A stretch of DNA of 64,000 nt, from assembly GCA_027625915.1 (NCBI GenBank), contig JANTQA010000076.1:1302001-1366000 (forward strand), given 5' to 3'. Below are positions 10,910 through 23,612 of the stretch, one piece after another. Source of the stretch: Anaeramoeba flamelloides (taxonomy: Eukaryota; Metamonada; Anaeramoebidae). Both the position numbers and the translations under genes were made by a program. The notes below the pieces were generated by a model. It was not told where the DNA came from, did not search any database, and saw only the letters and a program-made list of their open reading frames with translations. The stretch's first letter is position 1, and each line of letters begins with the position of its first letter.

Positions 10910-12135
10910 TAAATACAATGCAAACAAGAACCTAGGAGATAACTTTGAGAGTTTATTCATAATTGATTATAATATGAATAAATATTAATCATTTCTCAAT
11001 AGAATTAATAATATTTTTTTTTTTGAATTTTCCGAAATGGTGCAGCATACCCAATAGTTTTCAGGGTTATTTTGACTTATTGATTTTAAATCTTGGTTTG
11101 ATAGATCTTTTTTTTAACAACAAAATTGTTAAAATATTTTTTCGTTTTAAAATAAATCAACAAATATTTTGTTGGTTTTTTTGGTAATTGAAAAGTCCGT
11201 CGTATTTTTTTAAATAATGAAGTAGATATGTAAGAAGGTAAAACAGAGATGTTTAATTAAAATACTGCTATTTAAATTAGAAAGGCGAGAAAATTTTATG
11301 TTATCTCGTTCTTTTTTTCATCTAAGGAGAGTTTATAAAAAAAAGATAGTAATTTGTGACCCTTTATAACTTATTGTTCCTTCTCACGATATTTGTTTAA
11401 ACCTTTTTTTTTTCAAAATAAAGCGGTGTAAATAGCCTAAGTTTGCTACTCGAAAACATTACTAAAATTTAACACTTGTAAAAAATATTGGTTGACTGTT
11501 GGGATAAAAGAAACCAATCAATTAGATGAAAACATTGTATAAACGAGAAAGAGGGTTCTTTCAATAATTTTTAAAAATAGAATTCTGAAGATAATGGAAA
11601 GATTAAAAGTAATTTTTTGACTAAAATAATGAGATAATTTCATTATTTAAATTTATTTCAAAAAATCATTAATTTCTACAAATTTGGAAAATATTACGGA
11701 ATTGTTGTAACAAAGCATTTAATATTATTGAATCATAGACACCAATCAAAGGTCTAACATCTAAAGTCAATTTAAATCTGAAACAAGAATCTAGATATAC
11801 CCTTCTATTTGCAAACACCCATAGTCTGAAAAAAAAACAGGGGTTAAATTTTTAAAAAGATTTAAAGATTGCCAACACTGGTTATTAACACGACGCTGTA
11901 TGTATAATTTAGGTTAAACTCTGATTCCAAAAGGAAGGTTAGTTTTTCATTATAAAATAAATAATCAGTTGAAATTTTTTAAACATTTGAATTTGAATTA
12001 TGTTTATTTTGAGATTTAATCAAAATTATCAATTAATCATTTTAAATGATGTTTATGTAATCATAGGTATCAATAGAACAGCTGTTCTATTTATTAACTT
12101 TTTGTTTCGCCTTAATGTTGTGTATCTTTTGTTAG

Positions 12136-12189
12136 GACTTGCAAGTGTATTGGACAAAGCCTGGATATATTAGCCAAAAGTACGAAGGT
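12136..12189 (+). other. candidate 54-nt micro-exon
   Basis: Preceded by TTTTGTTAG and followed directly by GTAAGT, the same donor seen in known genes here. The 18 codons (DLQVYWTKPGYISQKYEG) have mixed, gene-like composition in a region otherwise made of A/T runs, and both borders are phase 0. No partner exon or family recognised; chance occurrence is possible. Confidence 0.3.
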
Positions 12190-13658
12190 GTAAGTTTATC
12201 ACTAAAGTTGACTTATTGAAAGTTTTTTGAGAGAAAATTATATTAACATTTTATTGAATGATTTTTTGATAAATAAAAAAAAAAATATTTTCATTTTGAA
12301 AAACTCTTCTATTTAATTTCTTTCAGAAAAGGATCAAAATTCGTTTGATTTTTAAAATTTACAAGATTGTGATCTTGTTATTTTGTGAATATTTGAATTA
12401 TCAGAAAAGAAAAAAAAGTTCATAAATATTTTTTATACTTTTTTTATTAATAGTATTTATATGATTTTATTTTTTTTGGTGGGGTTATTGGTATGTATTT
12501 AGGTTTATGTTATTTCTTTCATTTTTTAGAAATTTGATAAAAAAAAATTTTTTTTTTTTCAGTTAGGTTCTTTTAATTTTGGAGTTAATAAGGGTTCAAT
12601 AATTTTTTGTATATTTGATTATTTTAGTTCAAATTTTTATCAATACAAGTCGTAGTGTCCTTATAGATCCAGTATTTAGTGTATTCTAAGTAAATTATAT
12701 TTGAGTTCTATAGTTCTAATGTATCAAAAAAAAAGCCAATATAAATATAATTAAACACTAAATTATTAAAATTTCTACTAATGTTAGTTAAAAATTGAAA
12801 TTGATTATTATTTTTTTAATTCTCTTTCCATTTCTAAAAACTGAAACTCAAAAAAATGTATTCCAATGTTAAAAAATAAATATTTAGAATCTATAGGCCT
12901 ATTTATTTTTTCAATTTTTATTTAATTTTAATATTTTCCCTCGATTTCATCAGTATAAAAATAAAAAGATCGATTATTTTGATAAATTACTGTTAATCAG
13001 TTATGGTTATAATACTTTTCTGAAATGTGAAAATAATTTGTATTGGTTTCCTTTGGGTTATTTCGTTATTATTATACCAACACGGATTCTTTTAGAAACT
13101 AATATAGACATTGTAACCAATTTAAAAAAGTTTTCATTTTTTTCGGTGCGAGAATAAAAAAATGACAAAAATTATCATATTAAAAAAGATGATTTAATTA
13201 GATTCTACTTTAGAAAAACTTATTGACACTTGTTTATTCTTTCACTTTTGACTATTTTCATTTTGTGAATTGTTATATTTAGTTATTCAAAATACCTTTT
13301 TAAGATGATGGTGTGGGTTTCTAATTATTAAAATTGGATTAGTTGTAGGATAAATCAATTTTGTAAAATTTTTGTAGATAAAATAGCAACTTATACTAAT
13401 TTTCGAAAAAAGTGAAAATTAAAAGAGTATTTTAATCATCTGACTCATCCAATTTGAATGCTTATAACAAATAATAAAAATAAAATAAATTAACATTTGA
13501 AGATTTCTAGATCAAATTGATCAATTTGTCTGGGTCTGATAATTGAAGGTTGATTTATGGAAAGTATGTATTTGAAAAAAATTTTCAAAATTATAACAAA
13601 AATTAGTAGAATTCTTGTTTTTTTTTGATTTGATGTATAAAAGAATATATATATATAT

Positions 13659-15158
13659 CCCTTAGCACCCTGGATTTGCCTAAATTTCATCAAGTTTTTT
13701 AAATTAGTTTTAAAATGATATTGATCTACTAATATATTAATTTTCTTATTTGTCTTTAATCCAGATTTGAATTATAATAAAAAGTCAAAATAGTTCAAAG
13801 ATAAAGTAGTTAAGTTATTGATTTTTTTTTTTTAATTGGAAAAAAAAATAATAATTATTCATTTTTACATTTTTTTTAAAGATTTTTATTTTTATTTTAT
13901 TTTTTTAAATCAGAAATTTTATTACATTAATAGTAATTAAAAAATCAACACATTGATTTATTAATGATAACCACGAAACAGTTTTGCTAATTTTATGATA
14001 AAAAAAATAAATAAAAAAATAAATTACTTTGAAATTTAATTTTTTTTTTTTTTTAGAAAAATTTTCAATAAATTTCCAATTAAGAGAAAAATGAAATTTA
14101 TTTCTTAAGGCCAAAATTAAAATTTTGAAATGATTAATTTTCTTAAACTTTTATTTAAGCAATAGAAATTACTTGTAAATTAAAAAAAAAAAAAAAAATT
14201 TGTAAAATAATTTCAATTTATTAAATTGGAATATAACAAATATAAATTACTTTTTAATCGATAAAATATTTATACCTAAATTTAAAATAAAATAAAAAAT
14301 AACTCTTAAATATTATCCCGTGATATAATAAAATAATCTCCGAAACCAATTTTTTTTTATTGCATTTTGTTATTGGTAAAAATTTGAATAATATATTTGC
14401 GATATTTAGATTTTTCCTTCTAAATTAATCCAGATCTTGTTAAATAAGTTATGATATATGGTCTCTAATTCAACAATATTGTTTATTTTATGTCTAGATT
14501 TTAAAAAGTCAAAAATTAAAAAATTGTAAAAAATTAAAAAAAAATCAATTATTAATCTGACTGGAACTATTGGCCAAATCATTTAAAATTGAAAAAAAAT
14601 CTTGTTGAAAAAATTTATGAATTTTGCAATGAAAAAAAATATGATTTTTTTTTCTAATTTAATTTATATTTTTTTTTTTATTTTTAAATTATTTAGAATT
14701 TAATATAGATATTGGTATTGAATCGTAATCAATAGATAAAACAAATTTTCTATGTGATGTTATAATAACTTTTATAATGAATAAATTATTTAATCAAGCA
14801 TTTTAGGCAATTTTGGGGTGTAAAGGACCCCAAAAAAATTTCCAGTAAAGTATGATGTGTTTTAAATGTTAAAACTAAGAGGTTTTTGATGTCTAGACAA
14901 ACTTTTCAAAAAAAAAAAAAAATTTATTTTGACAAAATTTGGAAAAATAATAAAATCACAATAACCAAAAAAAAATTACCAATGTTGAAAATTTTTTTTC
15001 AAGTTATTTTTTTATTTTCAGTAACTATACAATTTTTAATTATAAAATTTTCTTTCTAAGATAAGTTTTTATTAATTCAATATCTTAATATCCTTTGATA
15101 ACATTTCAAATTTAAATTTTTGTTTGAAATGTTTTTAAGTTATTTGGGGTGCTAAGGG
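13659..15158. mobile_element. family G 1.5-kb inverted-repeat element, copy 1
   Basis: Begins CCCTTAGCACCC and ends with the reverse complement GGGTGCTAAGGG, each flanked by an (AT)n tract, giving 1500 bp between the outer bases. The left 490 bp match 23613-24115. No ORF of useful length inside; non-autonomous or decayed DNA transposon. Confidence 0.7.
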
Positions 15159-15435
15159 ATATATATAATTTTTGAATGATTTTAATTTTATTTTAATCAT
15201 TTGTATAACTATATCGTTTCAAATAATAGCTCATGTAAATTTGCCCATTTCTCCAAAATAGACAGATTATAACTGTCTATGGGTATTTATTTTAATATCC
15301 CTTATCAAGAATTATAATTAGTATATTTTTTTCGAATACACTAATATAATACCAGTTATTTTTTTACTAAAATCATTAGATTTCAGATTTCATAAGTATT
15401 ATTGTTTGTTTTTCAAAAAAATATTAAAATTTATA

Positions 15436-15627
15436 GCAGCCAGTTACACTTTTAAGTCACAAACTATCAAGGAAACTGAAGATATTAAAATATCTAAAAT
15501 AAAACTAGAAAATTCAGTATTTTTTTTAAACACAATTTATTTTTGGATTTGAATTTTGTGCCTTAATTTGAATTTTTTTGTCCCTTAAATATTGTTGAAA
15601 ATTTGTGTCTTAAAGTGGACCTTATTT
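15436..15627. mobile_element. family C palindromic MITE, copy 2
   Basis: TA-flanked, 192 bp, diverged copy. Ends CAGTTACACTTTTAAGTCAC on the left and a right half containing TTTGTGCCTTAATTTG and TGTCTTAAAGTGGACC. Confidence 0.7.
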
Positions 15628-16169
15628 TACTTTGAAGTGTTACATTGACTTCTTGTCAAAATAAAACACCCAATCCGCTATTCAATGCTGTGTCTAAGGA
15701 TAAAAATCAGTTTTGATACTAAAATGCTTGATATTTAATTTTTTTTTAATTTAGAAAAGCAATGTGTTTGATTTTTTTTCGTAATTTTCTCAATTTTTTC
15801 TCGTTTGTATTGTAATTTAGCTCTCAAAAATATTAACAAAAATTAACTTGAACTTTTAGTGATAAATTTTCCAGTTTGATCATTCATTATTCGAATTTTT
15901 TTTTAAAGAATAGAACATTTGAAATCAATAGTATATTTACTTGTGCTTTTTTTTTTTGGTCTCTTTGATGCTTTAATAAAGAGATCTTTGATAAACAGAA
16001 GATGATTCATTTTTTTCAACATTATTAAACAGTTTTTTACAGGTTATTTTGATAACTGGGGTCGATTAAACAGTTAACCAAAATCATTGTCTCACAAAAT
16101 AGACAATAAGAACAACATACTTTGAAATTAAAGGTAGCCACTTTTTACAACTCTTTCCAACTTATATTT

Positions 16170-16318
16170 AAAAATGATTGGGGAAGAATTTTGACTTCAT
16201 TTTCATTTTCATTTTTCAAATAAAGTTTTTAAATTACAATCTATTTCTTTGATAAACCTATTTAAAAAGGAAAAATATGGATGGAAAATTTTTTTCGAAT
16301 TTAGAATACAAATACCAG
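16170..16318. mobile_element. family F element, copy 3
   Basis: Shares GACTTCATTTTCATTTTCAT, CTATTTCTTTGATAA and a right end AATACAAATACCAG with family F. Left border vague; no target duplication resolved. Confidence 0.5.
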
Positions 16319-16457
16319 TAATATTTCTTTAAAGTAGAAGAAAGAAGAGAGACATTCAAAATTTGAAAACGTACATAAACTCTTCAATTGGGTTATGATC
16401 TTTTTACTTCCTATCAATTTTTTGAAAAGAAAAAATTGTTCTTGATAAAGAGTAGTA

Positions 16458-16935
16458 CAGTGATCAAAATAATGCGTGCCCAACGACTATAATCCATGTT
16501 TCAAAATATTATCCGTGCTTTTTTTTATTCTTGTACCAAGGCAACATCCAATCTACTACCAAATAGTATACCTGAGCCCAAATCAATTTTGAAAGTAAAG
16601 TACATGTTATTTTCAGTAAAATTTAAATTATTAATGCAAATAGTTGAAAATTTTCCATAATTTTCTCAAATTTTGTTGAAATTTTTTGTTTTTTTATTAT
16701 AAAAATTTTCTTAAAAAAAAATCACTATTTTTAGAGATAAATTTTGCAATTTGATCCTTCATTTTTAGAATTTCTTTTTAAATAATAGAACTTTAAGAAA
16801 CCAATACCATATTTATTTCGGGTTTATTATCAGTTTCTTTGATTGGTTAATGTATAGGTTTTCTATAACAAAAAAACACGCTTTTTATTTTGAAACACGC
16901 ATTATATTTTTTTGTACGCTTTATTTTGAATACAG
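16458..16935. mobile_element. family B Tc1/mariner-like MITE, copy 1 (478 bp)
   Basis: Flanked by TA at 16456-16457 and 16936-16937. Left end CAGTGATCAAAATAATGCG; right end read inward CTGTATTCAAAATAAAGCG. Same length as copy 2 (19922-20399) and in inverted orientation to it. TA duplication and CAGT-type ends fit the Tc1/mariner superfamily. No transposase frame. Confidence 0.85.
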
Positions 16936-17122
16936 TAAGCATATTTCATAAATTAATGGTGAAAAATTTTAAATTTGATTTTCATTTAGTTCTGATTCAA
17001 AGGGGGTCTTAAACCACATACCCTCTTATTTCAGAGATATCTGGGGAAAAGAAAAAAAAACAATATGTCAAGTTTTTTCGCATTTATTTTGCTACTATCA
17101 GAAAACAATTTACTTGTTTTAA

Positions 17123-17263
17123 TTGGAAAACAACAGCCAAGGGAATTGTGAAAAGTGGGATAAGATCAACACCCAATTTGATCTTTTCGAAGAAATGTTC
17201 ATTAAATTTAGTAACACAGACACTTATCTTGTGATTTACGAAAGTTTGAGAACAAAAAGCTAA
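17123..17263 (+). other. coding-like island, possible 3' terminal exon
   Basis: Open for 46 codons and ending in TAA. The peptide tail (WDKINTQFDLFEEMF, then NTDTYLVIYESLRTKS) has gene-like amino acid variety, unlike surrounding frames. An AG at 17135-17136 could be the acceptor. The other exons and the family are unknown. It converges with the minus-strand island at 17345-17438. Confidence 0.3.
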
Positions 17264-17344
17264 TGACCAAAGTTCTCCTTAAAGAACACAAATGATAAAT
17301 CTCAAATTAATGAGTAACCCAAATTAACAAAAAGGTAAATCTTT

Positions 17345-17438
17345 TTATTTGTGAAGACTTTCAACAATATTGTAAGTCATAAAAACGAAGAGTATTTCTC
17401 CATGTGGATTTTTAAGAATTATTGTTTGATCCAAACAA
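17345..17438 (-). other. coding-like island, possible 3' terminal exon on minus strand
   Basis: A TTCTTTCAG acceptor-like sequence precedes a frame reading LDQTIILKNPHGEILF then VFMTYNIVESLHK and TAA. The frame stays open upstream to about 17550. It lies about 320 bp beyond the stop of the 206-residue gene, but no phase-compatible donor was found at that gene's end, so I do not join them. Confidence 0.3.
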
Positions 17439-17759
17439 CTGAAAGAATAATTTGCGATAATTTTCCAAAAAATATTTTTTGAGTTTGTAAAAAGGTTTTT
17501 ATTTTGAGAAAAACAACAAACCTGGAAAACTTTTGAAAACAAATTTTCATAAAACCAAAAGTCAAAAAAGAAAAAAAAAGAAATTTTTTGTTTTTTATTT
17601 AAAAAAAAGGAAATTTGAAAAATTGAAAAATAGTTAATTTAAAAAATCACAACCTCTTTTTCAAAATGCAAAAACAATGTTTTTTCTCCTATTGTACAAA
17701 AAAGAAATTTTGAAAAAACAAAACGAAGAGAAAATAAAAAAATAACGTTGAAAGATTTT

Positions 17760-18380
17760 TTAGTAATCTGTCGAGTTTTTGATTTTTTCAACCAAACAAG
17801 CCAGCTTGAATCTATAAAAGAAGATACTCTTTTTTGGGGGCTCTAATGGTCTTTGCTTCATTTGTAGTGGTATTGCATTTAGACAATTTGGTGTTTTCAC
17901 TTGTGTTTTTGGGGTTTGAAATTGATTTTGGGTAATTTTCTTGACGATTGTGTCAAGTCTTTGGCGTTGCCTTTTGTGAAAGAGGACGTGTGTGTGCTTG
18001 GCTTGGTTGAGGTTGTTCTTTGGTAAAGGGAAAAATGTCTCATAATTGCGATCAGGTAAATTAATTTGTCTCAGATTTTCCAAATTCTGGAAGGACTCTG
18101 GTATGTTTTCAGAGTCGCTCATGCAGGCCTGGTTAAGCTCCAGTTGGGAAGTACACTTGAGTGTTCTTTTCCTCTTTTTCTGTTTGAACCCTGTGTGGTT
18201 CGTCATGATTGACTCCTCTTCTTGCTCGTTTGCTTGTTGCAATTTTTTGCAAGTATCAGTTTTGTGTGAGATTCTTTTCGTTAGGATCTCATTGAAGAGC
18301 CTTTTCCTTTCGATTGTGGATGGCGAATCAAGCTCAAGTGTTAGTAAGTGAATTCCAGAGATTGGGATTTGTTGAAACAT
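17760..18380 (-). CDS. hypothetical 206-residue basic protein
   Basis: Intact ATG-to-TAA frame with clearly higher G+C and more varied codons than its flanks, so it is probably a real gene. I recognise no family. The protein is hydrophilic and basic. It has a candidate nuclear localisation signal KQKKRKRTLK near residues 66-75, a second basic cluster (HKRQRQRLD) around 134-142, and two Thr-Pro sites (QTPKTQVKTP) near 154-163 that could be proline-directed kinase targets. No signal peptide or membrane segment. A nuclear regulatory or chromatin-associated role is speculation only. No neighbouring gene shares its strand nearby. The first ATG is used; it is preceded by an AT-rich leader. Confidence 0.6.
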   Translation of the reverse strand: MFQQIPISGIHLLTLELDSPSTIERKRLFNEILTKRISHKTDTCKKLQQANEQEEESIMTNHTGFKQKKRKRTLKCTSQLELNQACMSDSENIPESFQNLENLRQINLPDRNYETFFPLPKNNLNQAKHTHVLFHKRQRQRLDTIVKKITQNQFQTPKTQVKTPNCLNAIPLQMKQRPLEPPKKSIFFYRFKLACLVEKIKNSTDY

Positions 18381-19694
18381 GTGAATAGTGCTTGTGATTC
18401 TCAGTTAATGTTTTTTAGAGATACAAAGTTGTAAAGTAGAAAAATTGTCAAATTATTTTTATAGAAAAAAATGTTTACCTTTCGCTTTTTTTTTAGAAAT
18501 ACTTTGGCAAACACTTTTTTTTCCATGTTTGTTATTACCCTGCTTTATTTAAGTCTTTGTGTCATTTTGTGAAACTAACTTTTCGGATTTTATTTGTTCC
18601 AAAATACAATATTTTTGGTATTTGTCAATTTTATCAACAAAATATCATTATTTTTAGGTTTTTAGAATTCTTGATCTTTTTTCGGTTCAAATTTTTATTT
18701 AAGCAAAATGCTTTTTCCAAAATCGGAATTTTAATTAATTTTTTTGAGAAATATCAGAAAGCAACAGAGATCTACAAGAGACACATATTTGTTTGACAGT
18801 TTGTTCAATTTATTCCAGAATTGTATAAAAATTTATGTTCTTATTTTTTGAATGGTTTTTTGACATTAATTTAAAAAATAGTTTCAAACTCTTGGTTTTT
18901 CTTAGTTGTGTGAGATCTTTTCAAAATTCTTATTCTTTTTTGTTTTAAAAAAGAGTATTATTTATTCTCAAAATCTAAATTAGAATTGTTTTTAGAAAAC
19001 AGATAAAAAACATTTTTCCAAAAAAAAAAAAAAGTTGATAATTCAAGAATATCCAATATTTCAAGAATGGAAATCTTTTTTTGAAACTAAGGTTTCAATT
19101 TAATAAGGTTTTTCTGATTAAAACGATAAGGTAAAAATTGGTTATCAAATTATTTTCAACATTATTTATCAAAACAAATAAGAAGAGAGTGATTTTTCCT
19201 TTTTAACAACACCTTTAACTTCATTTATTTGCATTTTGATGACTTCTCACTTATTTACAAGACTAAAAATTAATTACTTATTGGCAAAAATGTAGTAGAT
19301 TTGTTTTCATCAAAATAATATTATACTAAATTTAAAAGCAAATTCACAAAAATTTTACTACGTTTTGACATTTAATAATAAATTAATATCTGAGTGACAC
19401 AAATACCAAATCACATTTAAAGCTATTTTCAGAAATGAAATAATGTATATTAAAAGACTGATCCGTTTTTCTCTTTTTAAAATAAATTCCAAATTTATTT
19501 TCAATTTATTTCAAAAAAAAGTATTTTCATTTAACGAAGATTGAAATCATAATATATATCAAAGAAGTGACTAAAATAAATTTTTAAAATGAAACCACCA
19601 AGTTCTCAAATAACACAGTTGAAAAAATCTACTTAATTTCAAAATAATTACAATAATGATTTTAAACTTGAAATAAATTTAATTTATTATTTAA

Positions 19695-20630
19695 CTGTTG
19701 AGAGAAAAATATTGGACGCAGAAAAATGGTTGGACACCATTTTTAATTGGGAACATTAATAAAATTGAAAATCAAATCCTATTGATAACGAGGTGAATTT
19801 TATATAAATCCAGGTTTAAATGTGTTACAAGTTCATTAATCTGTTGTGTGTGTAGAATACTCATTTGAATGGTTGATAACGAAAAGTAGACCATGCTATT
19901 TTAATAAAAATCCAAGTTGTACTGTAGTCAAAATAAAGCGTGCAAAAAAATTTAATGTGTGTTTCAAAATAAAAAGCGTGTTTTTTTGTTATAGAAGACC
20001 TATACATCAAAAGATCAAAGAAACTGATAATAAATTTTAAATAAATATGGTATTGGTTTCTTAAAGTTCTATTATTTAAAAAAAAATTCTAAAAATAAAG
20101 GATCAAATTGCAAAATTTATCTCAAAAAATAGAGTAAATTTTTTTCAAAATTTTAATCATAAAAAAAACAAAAAATTTACAAAAATTGAGAATATTATGA
20201 AAAATTTTCAACTATTTTCATGAATAATTTAAATTTTACTGAAAATAATCAGACCTTTACTTTCAAAATTGATTTGAACTTAGGTATACTATTTAGTAGT
20301 AGATTGAACGTTGCCTTGGTACAAGAATAAAAAAAAGCACGGATAATATTTTGAAACATGGATTATAGGCTTTGGGCATGCATCATTTTGATCACTGTGT
20401 AAAGTTTACTATTAATTCTGAAAATGGTAATTTTTAAACTTGCTTTAGATTATAAGAGAGAAGGGTTTGAAAAAGTAGAATCACACTAATCCTTATTCTA
20501 AAAAGTAGATTGTTATTATTTTCTTTAGTTATTTCACAAACGAAAGAAATTGAAAATCATATTCAGTAAGGTTCCCAATTAAAATTTCTGTCCAACTATT
20601 TTTCTTTGTCCAACATTTTTCTCTCAACAG
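19695..20630. mobile_element. family A MITE, copy 2, interrupted by a family B element
   Basis: Left end CTGTTGAGAG after TAA (19692-19694), right end CTCTCAACAG before TAA (20631-20633). Removing the inner element and one TA leaves 456 bp, against 458 bp in copy 1, with the same interior (TAAATCCAGGTTTAAATGT, GTAGAATACTCATTTGA). Family A was therefore present before the B insertion. Confidence 0.85.
19922..20399. mobile_element. family B Tc1/mariner-like MITE, copy 2 (nested)
   Basis: 478 bp, flanked by TA (19920-19921, 20400-20401), inserted in the family A element after CCAAGTTG. Ends CTGTAGTCAAAATAAAGCG and, inward from the right, CACAGTGATCAAAATGATGC. Inverse orientation to copy 1 at 16458-16935. 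Confidence 0.85.
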
Positions 20631-20782
20631 TAAGAAGAGTCCAAATTAATTTTTTCAATTTCTTGAACAAATCAAAGAAAAAAAACCAAACCTTAAAATT
20701 AAAAATTCAAACAAAATACTTTATTAAATCCTATAAAATTCAATTTATAAATGATCACTAAATAATTTTAAATTTGATTATA

Positions 20783-20979
20783 GTCGGTTCCACTTTTAAT
20801 ACACAAATTTTCAAAAAAATTTTAGGTTCAATAAAAATCTCAAATTAAGATACAATATTTTTTCATTCTAGTAAAATAATTTGTAGACAAAAAAAATTCA
20901 AAAAATGTTACTTAATTTTGAGATCTTTTTGTGCCTTAGTTATTGTTGAAAGTTTGTGTATTAAAAGTGGACATTACTG
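20783..20979. mobile_element. family C 197-bp palindromic MITE, copy 3
   Basis: TA-flanked (20781-20782, 20980-20981). Arms begin GTCGGTTCCACTTTTAATAC and end with the complement TATTAAAAGTGGACATTACT. More diverged arms than copy 1 but identical length. Confidence 0.8.
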
Positions 20980-23612
20980 TATTTTGAAACCAAAAATTAA
21001 TAACCTGTTACTAATTCTTTCATTGGGCTAATTAACAAGCCAACAATTAATGGTTGCATGGTTTTTTTCCTTATTTCTCAATTCTTTAAAAATATTCAAT
21101 CAAATTATAATTAATAATTCTAATTCAAACTTCATTTTTAAATCATTCACCAATTAACAATTAAATTTTGAAAATAAATATTTTGATAAATTTAAGTTAT
21201 CTAAGATAATAAAAAAAAATTACCAGTTTAATATCCAGTTCAATACACAAGACATATTTGTTTTTCATCTAAAAATAAAATAAAAAAAAGTAAAAAAAAA
21301 TAATAAAAAATTGGAACATTTATTATTTAATTAAAATTATTTGAATTAGAAATTGGAAAAAATTTTAATTCTGGTTGAATTTCACTTTTTAAAGGGAGAC
21401 CCACATATTACAACAACTTCTTTGATAACTCTATTTAGGTTAGAAAAATATAGAATTGGACGTGGACATTTTTCCTTCTTTTAATTCAAATAATAGTAAA
21501 AAAATTTTAAAAAAGATCAAATAACCCATTTAAGGAAAAATTCTTCGTTACTTACACTCTCAATATTTGAAAAAGAATATTAGACGATCTTTTAAATTCC
21601 CAAAATTTTAATATACAATTGAAAAAAAATTAAATGATCAATTTTTTTGAGTTCTCCAAGAATTTAATATTTAGATTTATTTTGGTTATATTTTTAAAAT
21701 AAGATAAAAGTTCCAAGGTTATTTGTTGGCACCGCCCCAACCCCAGAAATTACTAAAAGTGAGAGTCATTAAAAATAATTTTTTTTTTAAAATCTACCGT
21801 TTTCTTTTTTGTATTCCAAAAAACCAAATCTAAAAAGGATCTGATATTTTGATTAGAAATTTAATTCGGAAAAAAGAATTCCAGAGGAAATAGTGAACTC
21901 CATTTTCTGAAATTAATAAATGAAGTTTTGCTATCAAGTTTAATTGTACCCCCGTGTGTATAATTATTCTATTACCTTCAGAGAAATTAAATTGAATACA
22001 AGTTACTTGTCCCTTAAGAAAATATTTTGAAGAGTATGAGAGAAAAATTATATTTTTTCTAATAATTTGGGTGTTAATCCAGTTTCCTCAATAAACGAAA
22101 ATTCCAAAGATTGTTTGAACAAGTTGTAAACACAGATATATAATAAATATTATATTTATAATTTTTAATCCTTTGTTATTGTTCATATCTTGAAAACATC
22201 CACTTACACTAAACCCCCCTTTTATTGTTTTAAGCAACAAATCTTTTAATGGCAACATTGTACAATATATAAAAAATTATACACTATATTAAACACTTTC
22301 GAATTTTATATATGTAAACAGTCAAAAAATTCTAATCGGCTTAGAACCCAAAATTGAAAATTTTTGAAGTTTTACAAAAATTGTTTTACAGTCTTTCCAA
22401 AGTTTAGATGAAATTATTTTGATATCAAAATTTGATGCTAATATAGATTTCATAAAAGTTTAAAAATCATAATAAGAAATCCCCAGTTGAAAAAAAAAAT
22501 AATAAACAAGTGATTATTCAAGAATTATTTACTTTATTCAAAAAATAAATTTTGGGACCCCAACATGACTAAAAAAGTCGATAATTCCCCATCACCATAA
22601 AACAGAAAATTAAAAAGATATCTAAAATTTCACCAATTTCTAAACAAATTTAGCACAAAAATACCTACCACGAAACTGGATCCATCAATAACTCTATTCA
22701 AACCAAAAATGATCTAAAATAAACACATTCTCAGTCAAATTTGTAAGTTTTATTTAAAAAATAGAACAAATTCTTGGTGTTTAATCCAATATTCTTCTCA
22801 AAATAAATTTCTAATTTTGTAAAATTTATTTTTTTTGTTGTTTTTTTTGTTGTTTTTTTTTGTTGTTTTTTTCTTTTCTTTTTCAGTTTTTTTAAAGATT
22901 GTCAATTTGAAGAAAAATAAATTTTTTGAAAAAAAATGTTTGGAAATCCAAATTAACTTCCAGAAAATTTGTTAAAAGGAATGTCTTTTAAAACCAATGA
23001 ATTTACACTTAAAAAAAAAAAATTCTGTCAACAATTTTAATTGCCAAGATGAATTGATAAAAAATACATTAATATTTCAATGAAATGATCATAAACATTT
23101 TTTTAATATTTTTTTTTATTTTTAGAATATTTTATAGTTTGTTCAGTTATTTCTTTTATTAATACTCTAATCAGAAATTTTACCACTCAATTTGTTTCCC
23201 AGTAAACCATATATTAATATATTATTAAAAAAATTGAAATTAACATTTTTGGCAGGGATCCTTTGAGTGAAATGGAGTTTAGAAATTTTAAAGATCAATA
23301 ATGTAATATTTTGAAAATAGTTTTAAATTTTATGTTGTGATTTTTATTATCCCAACAGGGGATTTTTCTTTTTTAGAATGTTAAAATATTTTATAAAGAA
23401 TGGAAACTTAAAAACCAATAACTTATGAATTATTAGACTAATTTTTCAGATAGTTCATTGCGTGGAAAAACCATTACAGTACCTTGACTTTTTAGCACAT
23501 ACTATACAATAATGAAAACAATTTACAAAAAAAAAAACAAATATCACACAAAAAAAGATTTTCCCTAATAAGACTTTCTCTATAGTTTTTCAACTGTACT
23601 CATTCTATTCCC

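Larger units (their letters stand above)
4259..17122. other. 13-kb region rich in repeats, no recognised protein gene
   Basis: Just upstream of the BTB gene (about 4300-4400) lies a T-rich tract with repeated TTTG units, A/CAAA-rich on the gene's own strand and probably its 5' leader or promoter. Beyond this the region is filled by inverted-repeat elements listed separately, plus one micro-exon-like patch at 12136. I found no tRNA or rRNA. A plus-strand gene with short exons could be hidden here, given the coding-like tail at 17123-17263. Confidence 0.55.

Noticed and set aside
17345..18380. Joining the 206-residue gene to the minus-strand island at 17345-17438
   Set aside because: No phase-2 GT donor is present near the end of the 206-residue frame.
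19846..20040. 64-codon plus-strand frame
   Set aside because: It spans the junction between the family A and nested family B elements; no coding meaning.
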